From: an uncultured Treponema sp.
Lineage (GTDB): Bacteria; Spirochaetota; Spirochaetia; Treponematales; Treponemataceae
Reading direction: 5' to 3'
Length of the DNA: 38,511 nucleotides
Assembly: GCA_910584475.1 (NCBI GenBank)
Contig: CAJUBD010000022.1
Location: 1 to 38,511, forward strand
Numbering within the stretch: the first letter of the stretch is position 1; the number at the start of each line of letters is the position of its first letter. Of this stretch, positions 32,612 to 38,511 are shown piece by piece. Below the pieces are notes generated by a model. It did not search any database and had not been told where the DNA came from. It saw only the letters and a program-made list of their open reading frames with translations. A program made the position numbers and the translations under genes.

Positions 32612-34893
32612 ATCTCCTTCCGATAATTATGACGGCGATAAATGTTGTCTCGTCGATAATTTACACGAAAGGCGCACCGCTTCGTGAAAAAATCCAAACT
32701 TTCGCGCTCGCGCTGATTTTCCTTTTCCTGCTTTACCATTCGCCTTCGGGACTTGTCTTTTATTGGATTCTAAATCAGCTTTTTTCGCTCTGCAAGAACA
32801 TCGCGCTCAAGACGAAAAATCCGCGGCGAATTTTGCACGGATTTTTGAATTTGTGCGTCCTCGCCGCGTCCGCGTATTTGCTTTTTTTCAAGGAAAATAA
32901 ATTTTCGCCTCAAAAATGCGCTTTCTATTTCTTTAGTGTAGCATTTATATTCGCCCCGTTCGCTATGAAATCCTTGCGAAAAAGAAAAACTTTCGAGTAT
33001 TGCAAGTCGTCGCTCGCGAAGATTTTTTCTTATGTTTCTGCGCAGCAGAATTTAGCCCTGCTTCTCGCTTCCTCTATCGTGCTTTGGTTTTTGTGCGGCT
33101 TGGTTTTGCCGTCGAGCGTGATTGCGACAAGTCCTGCGGAATTTTCATTTCTTGGAAACACGGATTCTCCGCTTTCATACATTTGGTCGTCGCTCGCGTT
33201 CTTCTGTGGGCTTTTCGTTTTCTGGCCGCTTGTCGTATACAAGATGTTCGGCGCAAACGAAAAAGTACGGTGCGCAATGCCAGCGGTCTTTTTTGTACTC
33301 GGTCTTTGTGCGCTCGCGAACGCGTTTTTGTTTAAGTATGATTATGGAATTATGAACTCTAGTTTCGTTTTGGACAATTCTGATTTTTTGAAAAACCATT
33401 CATTCTTTTTTACTGTGTTGCCAATTGTGTTCTTGTTCATAACCGTCCTTTTGCTTGCATCCTTTGTTCGCATTGAAAAGATTCGCGTTCTCATAATGAT
33501 GCTTTTTTCTGTTTGCGCGACAGAAATTTTCTTGGGAACAAAAAATTTAAAGACGATAGGCAAGGTTTTCATCTCATATAGAAATGAAAAGTTTGAATCT
33601 GAAATAGACTTCGTTCCAGATTTTCATTTGAGTCGAACACAGAAAAATGTCATTGTATTGTTCCTTGACAGGGCAATTTCATCTTTTTTCCCTTATATCT
33701 TGGAGCAGTTTCCAGAAGTGCGGACCTCCTATGACGGATTTGTTTTCTATCCGAACTGTTTGTCCTTCGCCGTGCAGACGAATTTCGCATCTCCTGCCAT
33801 GATGGGCGGCTACGAGTATACGATAGATGAGATGAACAGGCGCGACAAAGAGCTTTTGAAGGACAAGCACAACGAGGCGGTTTTGCTTTTGCCGAAAATA
33901 TTTGACGATGCCGGATACGACACGACAATTTACAACGTTCCTTACATAGACTACGATTCAGGCAAGATTCCGCCAATGTTTGATTTTACCAACATACGGA
34001 CTACAAATTGGAATCTGGTGAATCTTTACAAGAATAATTACATAAAGTCCGATTCGATGCAAGACATTGTTTGCAACAAGGCTGGGAAATACTTTTTTGT
34101 AATGCAAATTCTTTATCCGCCGCTCAGAAATGAATTGTATAATCATTCGGAATATTATTATCAAGAATCTGACTTTCCATGTGAATTTTTCATAAGCCAA
34201 TATGCGCAGCTTTTCTACTTGCCCGATGACATTGTTTTTGACAGTGTGAAACCTACATACACTTTTATAGAGAACGAGCTTCCGCATGCACCCGAAATTT
34301 TGCGCTCTCCTGACTACACTCCAGGGGTAATAACAAAGGAACACCCGGCTGCGGGCAATGGAAAATCATGGATGCCAACACGCAAATCTGAGAAGGAACA
34401 TTATCATGCTAATGTGGCCGCGCATTTGCAAGTGGCGAAGTTTTTGGAATTTCTCAAAGGACAAGGTGTTTATGACAACACAAGGATTGTCATCGTCGCA
34501 GACCATGCGTATGATATTAAGGTTGGCGAATTCGAACATTTCAAAACATTTGGCGATATAGGAGCGTATGCGAATCCTCTTTTGCTTTTCAAGGATTTCA
34601 ATTCGCGCGGAAGCATAATGACAGACGATTCCTTGAAAACCAATGCGGAAACTGTAAATCTTGCTTTAAAAGATTTGCCTGTTTCACATAAGAATCCATT
34701 CACAGGAAAAGACTTGAAGTCCGCATCAGATTTTGAATCCTTCAATGTATATGGCAGGGGGGATTGGCGCGTAAGCAATTATGTGGGCAAGACGCAATTT
34801 CCTGCGGATGAAATGAAAGCCTACACTGTCCGCGAAAATATCTTCGATGAGCGCAACTGGATGAAACTCGAAACTTCGGAGGCGAACAAATGA
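32584..34893 (+). CDS. YidC-like/phosphotransferase protein, C-terminal part (alkaline-phosphatase superfamily)
   Basis: Second part of the gene begun at 32120; the GTG at 32584 is only the formal opening of this frame, not a believable start. It completes the YidC-like domain (INLLPIIMTAINVV, then FLLYHSPSGLVFYWILNQLF), continues through several more membrane helices to about 33520, and ends in a sulfatase/LtaS-type catalytic domain. The metal-site FLDRA has its Asp at 33667. The probable nucleophile Thr in VQTNFASPAMMGG is at 33778. The second metal site is VADHAYD, with Asp-His at 34501-34506. LtaS and phosphoethanolamine transferases of this superfamily move glycerol-phosphate or similar groups from lipids to surface polymers. 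The role is therefore probably decoration or polymerisation of a surface glycopolymer. Confidence 0.8.
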   Translation: MGGGTRFAINLLPIIMTAINVVSSIIYTKGAPLREKIQTFALALIFLFLLYHSPSGLVFYWILNQLFSLCKNIALKTKNPRRILHGFLNLCVLAASAYLLFFKENKFSPQKCAFYFFSVAFIFAPFAMKSLRKRKTFEYCKSSLAKIFSYVSAQQNLALLLASSIVLWFLCGLVLPSSVIATSPAEFSFLGNTDSPLSYIWSSLAFFCGLFVFWPLVVYKMFGANEKVRCAMPAVFFVLGLCALANAFLFKYDYGIMNSSFVLDNSDFLKNHSFFFTVLPIVFLFITVLLLASFVRIEKIRVLIMMLFSVCATEIFLGTKNLKTIGKVFISYRNEKFESEIDFVPDFHLSRTQKNVIVLFLDRAISSFFPYILEQFPEVRTSYDGFVFYPNCLSFAVQTNFASPAMMGGYEYTIDEMNRRDKELLKDKHNEAVLLLPKIFDDAGYDTTIYNVPYIDYDSGKIPPMFDFTNIRTTNWNLVNLYKNNYIKSDSMQDIVCNKAGKYFFVMQILYPPLRNELYNHSEYYYQESDFPCEFFISQYAQLFYLPDDIVFDSVKPTYTFIENELPHAPEILRSPDYTPGVITKEHPAAGNGKSWMPTRKSEKEHYHANVAAHLQVAKFLEFLKGQGVYDNTRIVIVADHAYDIKVGEFEHFKTFGDIGAYANPLLLFKDFNSRGSIMTDDSLKTNAETVNLALKDLPVSHKNPFTGKDLKSASDFESFNVYGRGDWRVSNYVGKTQFPADEMKAYTVRENIFDERNWMKLETSEANK
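32586..32594 (+). repeat. poly-G tract (G9) causing a frameshift
   Basis: Nine G inside the YidC-like coding region. The upstream frame reads the base after the run as codon position 2 (GTA); the downstream domain needs it at position 3 (GGT). One extra G or two fewer would join the two halves. Confidence 0.9.
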
Positions 34894-34895
34894 AA

Positions 34896-35147
34896 TCAGT
34901 AATGAAACTTGCAGGAGGCTATGAAAACTTCGTCATCGGTAACTTTGTAGACAAGGCGATGCTCTTGGCTTATCCTGCGCGACCAATATCCCGAAAGTTC
35001 GTATTTGAGAGGCTCTGGCTTTCCGACGCCGAAAAATGGAGCGCGGCAAATATCTTTTATGAGATCGTTAATTTTCGCGAACATCTTTTTGTCCTGCGAC
35101 CATTCTTGGTAGTCCGCAAACGCGACCTCGGAAAAAGAAACTTTCAT
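34896..35147 (-). CDS. yoeB: YoeB-family mRNA interferase toxin
   Basis: 83 residues, against 84 in E. coli YoeB. These toxins bind the ribosomal A site and cut mRNA. Family features are FADYQEWSQDKK near the N-terminus, PFFGVGKPEPLKYELSGYWSRRI, HRLVYKV and the C-terminal His-Tyr (CKFHY); the E/R/H catalytic set appears intact. The start overlaps the antitoxin stop by four bases (ATGA). It ends 2 bases from the end of the convergent phosphotransferase gene. Confidence 0.9.
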   Translation of the reverse strand: MKVSFSEVAFADYQEWSQDKKMFAKINDLIKDICRAPFFGVGKPEPLKYELSGYWSRRISQEHRLVYKVTDDEVFIASCKFHY

Positions 35148-35365
35148 AACGCCGCTTCGTCGATGGAATGCACTGCGCCCGATTCGATTTGCGAAATTGA
35201 GCGGATTAAATGCTCTCGGTTCGCCTCTGTGGAAAGAAGATACTCTGTTTCCTCATCGACATCTCGAACGGAAATTTCAATTCTTCGCCCGAAGAACATT
35301 TTTTTCAGCGAGTCAAGAAAGTTTAAGTTTAGTTCGTCGCAATTCAATGAAAATGTGCTTTGCAT
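35144..35365 (-). CDS. YefM/RelB-type antitoxin
   Basis: 73 residues from the ATG at 35365, which has GGAG five bases upstream. The C-terminal half, DVDEETEYLLSTEANREHLIRSISQIESG, is the pattern by which such antitoxins wrap YoeB-family toxins. The N-terminal half should bind DNA and autorepress the pair. A consensus -10 (TATAAT, minus strand 35414-35409) lies upstream; its -35 is weak. A longer start at 35449 is open but lacks support. Confidence 0.8.
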   Translation of the reverse strand: MQSTFSLNCDELNLNFLDSLKKMFFGRRIEISVRDVDEETEYLLSTEANREHLIRSISQIESGAVHSIDEAAL

Positions 35366-35521
35366 AAAAACTCCAGTGAAAAACGAAAGTTCCCAGCGGA
35401 AACTTGACATTATAAAAGTGCCGCGTTGTTTGTGCGTCGCTTTTGTCAAAACTGCTTTTCGCTTGAATAATTATAGCAGAAAACGCGGAGAAAGTCCACA
35501 GAATTTTTCGGAGGCGGGCAA

Positions 35522-36754
35522 ATGAATTTTCTTTACATTGACCCAGGCACAGGCTCGATGCTTTTTTCTCTTGCTCTCGGCGTGGCGACGACGCTTGTTT
35601 TTGCCATCCGCGCGCTCGCGGTGAAATTGCGCTTTGTTTTTAGCGGCGGCAAGGCGAATAAGATTTCTTCTGAAAAAATCCCGTTCGTGATTTTTTCAGA
35701 CCACAAGCGTTATTGGAATGTGTTCAAGCCGATTTGCGACGAGTTTGAGCGGCGGAAGATTCCTCTCGTCTTCTACACGCAGTCAGCGGACGATCCCGCG
35801 CTTTCTGAAAGATACGAGTTCGTCAAGGCGGAATTCATCGGCGAAGGAAACAAGGGCTTCGTGAAAATGAACATGCTGAACGCGGGCACTGTCCTTTCCA
35901 CCACGCCGGGTTTGGATGTGCTTCAGTGGAAGCGGAGCAAGAATGTGGAGCGGTATGTGCACATTCCGCACTCGCTCGACGAGATGGGTGGCTACAGAAT
36001 GTTCGCGCTGGACTTTTACGACGCCGTTATCGCGACCGGTAAAAATCAAGAGGACCTTGTTCGCGAAATAGAGTCCCTTCGCCCTACTATAAAGAAAAAA
36101 GAAGTCGCCATTGTCGGAAGCCCGTATATGGACAGAAATCTTGCACGCGTGAAAAATCTTCCGCCGCATGTGCAGGACAAGGAAAACCTCCTCGTGCTTT
36201 TTGCTCCGAGCTGGGGAGAAAGCGGAAGCCTTGCAAAGTTCGGCGAGAAAATGCTTTCCACGCTAGTCGCGACAGGCTTCAAAATCATCATCCGTCCTCA
36301 CCCTCAAACTGTTCAAAGTGAAAAGGCGATTTTAAGTCCGCTGATGGAAAAGTACAAAAATTCTGTCGAATGGAATTTTGACAACGACAATTTGGTAGTG
36401 ATGAGCCGCGCGGACATTTTGATCTCTGACTTTTCGGGGATTATGCTTGAATTTGCGATGCTGTTCAATCGTCCCGTAATGTACAGAAATTCGGAAAACA
36501 ATGATTATTCTGTCTATGACTATGCGTGGATTGATCACGAAAAATGGATGTTTTTGGCGGCGGGAAAATACGGCGTTCAGTTTTCCGAGAAAGACTTTCC
36601 GAATTTCAAGGAATTGATTTTGAAGGCGATTGAAAGTTCTGAAATAGAAAAAGGAATTCAAGAAGTAAAATCTGAATGCTGGGAAAATGTCGGCGGCGCG
36701 GCAAAGAGTGCGATGGATTTCTTGACGAAAATGGAGGAAAAAAAGCATGATTAA
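35522..36754 (+). CDS. CDP-glycerol glycerophosphotransferase-like protein
   Basis: 410 residues with GGAGG seven bases before the ATG. One N-terminal membrane helix (about 9-30) anchors a GT-B-like domain with the TagB/TagF pattern: VHIPHSLDEMGGY (about 146-158), LFAPSWGES, IIRPHPQT (about 262-269) and ADILISDFSGIMLEFAMLFNRPVM (about 304-327). Relatives transfer glycerol phosphate from CDP-glycerol to a surface polymer or lipid. A TagD-like cytidylyltransferase two genes downstream would supply the CDP-activated donor, so the operon is self-consistent. The overlap with the next gene is 8 bases. The exact group transferred is not certain. Confidence 0.8.
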   Translation: MNFLYIDPGTGSMLFSLALGVATTLVFAIRALAVKLRFVFSGGKANKISSEKIPFVIFSDHKRYWNVFKPICDEFERRKIPLVFYTQSADDPALSERYEFVKAEFIGEGNKGFVKMNMLNAGTVLSTTPGLDVLQWKRSKNVERYVHIPHSLDEMGGYRMFALDFYDAVIATGKNQEDLVREIESLRPTIKKKEVAIVGSPYMDRNLARVKNLPPHVQDKENLLVLFAPSWGESGSLAKFGEKMLSTLVATGFKIIIRPHPQTVQSEKAILSPLMEKYKNSVEWNFDNDNLVVMSRADILISDFSGIMLEFAMLFNRPVMYRNSENNDYSVYDYAWIDHEKWMFLAAGKYGVQFSEKDFPNFKELILKAIESSEIEKGIQEVKSECWENVGGAAKSAMDFLTKMEEKKHD

Positions 36755-37844
36755 TTTTACTGTGGGACCAGTGCAATCGGACGAAAAGACTTTGCGGATT
36801 GGAGGCGAACAGATTCCGTATTTTAGGACGGAAGAATTTTCTGAGATTATGGCGGAAAACGAGCGCATGATGCTTTCTCTGGCGGATGCCGAAAGCGAGT
36901 CGCGCGCGGTTTTTCTGACGGCTTCTGGAACCGGTGCGATGGAAGCGGCCATTGTCAATTCATTCGGCAGGTCAAGCAAGGTTCTTGTCGTGAACGGTGG
37001 AAGTTTCGGAGCGCGCTTTGTGGAGATTTTGAAAATCCATGAAATTCCTTTTGAAGAAATTCGCCTTGACTACGGAAAGCCGCTCACAAAAGAAATTCTT
37101 TCCGCTTACAATCCAGCGGATTTTTATGGCTTTGCAATTCAGCTTTGCGAAACTTCGACAGGCATTCTTTATGATATGGATTTGGTCAGTGATTTCTGCG
37201 CGAAAAATAAAATTTTTCTTTTGGTTGACGCGATAAGCGGATTTTTGGCAGACAAAATTTCGATGCAGAAATTTGGAATTGATATTTTAATAACTGGGAG
37301 TCAAAAGGCGCTTTCATTGCCACCGGGGGTTTCGGTAATAATGATGTCGAAGCGGGCGGTTTCTGTCGCGCGGGAAAATCGTTCAAAATGCTTGTACTTG
37401 AACCTTTCGCTTGCATTGAAAGATGGCGAGCGCGGGCAAACTCCTTTCACTCCTGCTGTTGGAATTCTCATTCAACTTAACGAAAAATTGAAACGCATAG
37501 AGCAAAGCGGCGGATATTTGGCGCAGCAAAAAATTATAGCGAGTAGGGCGGAGAAGTTTCGTTCGGCGATAAAAGATTTTCCGTTCGCTTTTTTTGTGAA
37601 AGCGGAAAATATGTCGAATTGCGTCACTGCACTTTCGCCTTGCGATGGAAATACAAGTGCGTACAGAATTTTTGAAATCCTCAAAAATGAATATGGAATC
37701 TGGATATGTCCGAACGGCGGCGAACTGAAAGAAAAAATTTTGCGTGTCGGGCATATCGGCGCGATTTCAGACGGCGACATGGACGCGCTTTTTTCAGCCT
37801 TGCACGATATGAAAAATCGTGGAATTTTAGGAGATGGGAAATGA
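36747..37844 (+). CDS. class V aminotransferase (AEP/serine-glyoxylate group)
   Basis: 365 residues, GGAGGA about eight bases upstream. Fold-type I PLP enzyme: TASGTGAMEAAIVN (phosphate loop, about 58-71), the cofactor Asp161 in LLVDAISGF, and PLP lysine Lys187 in TGSQKALSLPPG. This group includes 2-aminoethylphosphonate:pyruvate, serine:glyoxylate and alanine:glyoxylate aminotransferases. Its place between a glycerophosphotransferase-like gene and a cytidylyltransferase suggests it makes an amino-bearing small alcohol phosphate or phosphonate (aminoethylphosphonate or serinol phosphate) that is then CDP-activated. The fold is certain, the substrate inferred. Confidence 0.8.
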   Translation: MINFTVGPVQSDEKTLRIGGEQIPYFRTEEFSEIMAENERMMLSLADAESESRAVFLTASGTGAMEAAIVNSFGRSSKVLVVNGGSFGARFVEILKIHEIPFEEIRLDYGKPLTKEILSAYNPADFYGFAIQLCETSTGILYDMDLVSDFCAKNKIFLLVDAISGFLADKISMQKFGIDILITGSQKALSLPPGVSVIMMSKRAVSVARENRSKCLYLNLSLALKDGERGQTPFTPAVGILIQLNEKLKRIEQSGGYLAQQKIIASRAEKFRSAIKDFPFAFFVKAENMSNCVTALSPCDGNTSAYRIFEILKNEYGIWICPNGGELKEKILRVGHIGAISDGDMDALFSALHDMKNRGILGDGK

Positions 37845-38320
37845 TTGCAGGAAAAACCGTGGTCTACACGAGTGGCACATTCGATATGCTTCATGCGAAC
37901 CACATCAAGATGATTGAGTACGCTCGCTCACTCGGCGACATTTTGATTGTCGGGGTGAACACGGACGAACTCGTAATATCGTACAAAAGCCAGCCGATAA
38001 TTCCCTTTGAGGAGCGAATCGCGCTTGTGAAGGCGTTGAAATATCCCGACATCGTTATTCCGCAAAACTCGCTTGACCACGGCGACAAGGTGGAAAAACT
38101 GAATTTCGATGTGTTTGTGGTGGGCGACGACTGGGCGGGCAAATACGACTATCTGAAAGAAAAGGGCGTGAGCGTCGTGTACTTTCCTTACGGTCGTGGC
38201 GTGAGTTCGAGCGAACTGAAAAGCCGAATCTACGAAAGATATTCGTCGCTCAAAAAAACGGCGGACAGCCATTTCCCGAACGATGCAGATGTGGGCAAGG
38301 CGAAAGGTGTCAGTGTATAA
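37841..38320 (+). CDS. TagD-like cytidylyltransferase with altered HxGH motif
   Basis: 159 residues from the ATG at 37841, overlapping the previous stop (ATGA) with GGAG upstream. The sequence follows glycerol-3-phosphate cytidylyltransferase closely: TSGTFDMLHANH (H18-H21), GDILIVGVNTDEL, VVGDDWAGKYDYL, FPYGRGVSSSELKSRI. In TagD the first motif is HWGH (HxGH); here it is HANH, with Asn in place of the Gly that packs against the nucleotide. It makes a CDP-linked alcohol for the transferase at 35522; the motif change may reflect a different substrate. Confidence 0.85.
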   Translation: MIAGKTVVYTSGTFDMLHANHIKMIEYARSLGDILIVGVNTDELVISYKSQPIIPFEERIALVKALKYPDIVIPQNSLDHGDKVEKLNFDVFVVGDDWAGKYDYLKEKGVSVVYFPYGRGVSSSELKSRIYERYSSLKKTADSHFPNDADVGKAKGVSV

Positions 38321-38401
38321 CTCCACACATGTATATCTGATGGAAATTTAGTAAAGATTGCAAAGAAATGAGTAAAATTCTTAAAGAATACTGGGAAATA
38401 A

Positions 38402-38494
38402 CTTAATTTTTGTTTAAATTAAGAAAGGAAGTCTGATAAAATTATCGTATTAGTTTCTTAATCCCATAAGAAATCCACAGGCTAAGCCTGTGGA
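38402..38494. repeat. two inverted repeats in the terminal intergenic region
   Basis: After the last gene the window holds no open gene. CTTAATTT / AAATTAAG (38402-38409 and 38416-38423, 6-base loop) is AT-only and not followed by T. TCCACAGGCT / AGCCTGTGGA (38474-38483 and 38485-38494) is a perfect 10-bp-arm palindrome around one base; it resembles the hairpins at the ends of IS200/IS605-family elements, but the neighbouring sequence lies outside the window. Confidence 0.5.
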
Positions 38495-38511
38495 GCGATA
38501 GAGGGTTACAC

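Noticed and set aside
34890..35525. 211-codon plus-strand frame between the phosphotransferase and the TagF-like gene
   Set aside because: Its antisense strand encodes a clear YoeB toxin and antitoxin with overlapping starts; the plus frame has no recognisable domain.

Overview
The window looks like spirochaete chromosome, most likely a gut or rumen Treponema. This is an inference from three things: a small TPR lipoprotein with a permissive lipobox, long poly-G tracts of the kind treponemes use for slipped-strand variation, and the general gene style. I saw no rRNA, tRNA or CRISPR array. Base composition is mosaic. Housekeeping genes are fairly GC-rich, while the middle of the polysaccharide cluster (about 15.35-20.85 kb) and the 5' halves of the SH3-domain genes are clearly AT-rich, which suggests transfer or cassette exchange.

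Layout. (1) 1-5523, plus strand: an array of secreted proteins that share a C-terminal bacterial SH3 module. Two complete members end in a membrane anchor, one ends at the SH3 module, and one partial and one very short member accompany them. An M23-type peptidase with intact metal ligands lies among them. (2) 5534-5740: nine tandem copies of an exactly 23-bp unit. (3) 5832-10142: a TPR lipoprotein (minus), a GH2 glycosidase and a MATE transporter. The first two are divergent, and each has a sigma70-like promoter that places transcription start at or next to the start codon, so the mRNAs may be leaderless. (4) 10230-14522: a small defence-like island with a DUF262/DUF1524 (GmrSD-like) protein, a convergent operon of an AAA ATPase and a small PD-(D/E)XK-like protein, and the remains of an XRE regulator. 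(5) 14523-23619, minus strand: an O-antigen/capsule-type operon with Wzx, Wzy and six glycosyltransferases. It is bounded by two paralogous GT2 genes and carries a 66-residue HTH protein in its overlapping reading frames. A strong promoter with a repeated 11-bp motif in its spacer drives it, and two XRE regulators are transcribed divergently. (6) 24522-32045, plus strand: a complete trp operon, trpE-trpGD-trpCF-trpB-(small membrane protein)-trpA, with a structured leader and two heptad-repeat palindromic elements. (7) 32042-38320, plus strand: a cell-surface phosphopolymer locus. It encodes a YidC-like membrane domain fused to an alkaline-phosphatase-superfamily transferase, a CDP-glycerol glycerophosphotransferase-like protein, a class V aminotransferase and a TagD-like cytidylyltransferase. 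A YoeB-type toxin-antitoxin pair is inserted antisense.

The most striking observation is in region 7. The large membrane transferase gene contains the only two long G runs I found in the window, G10 at its start and G9 inside its coding sequence. The G9 run leaves the two halves out of frame by one base. One more G, or two fewer, restores a single protein of about 924 residues. The locus therefore looks like a phase-variable surface-decoration switch caught in the OFF state, with an assembly error in the homopolymer as the main alternative. Second is the SH3/M23 array, which has the layout of a peptidoglycan-attacking effector among periplasmic, membrane-anchored partner proteins.
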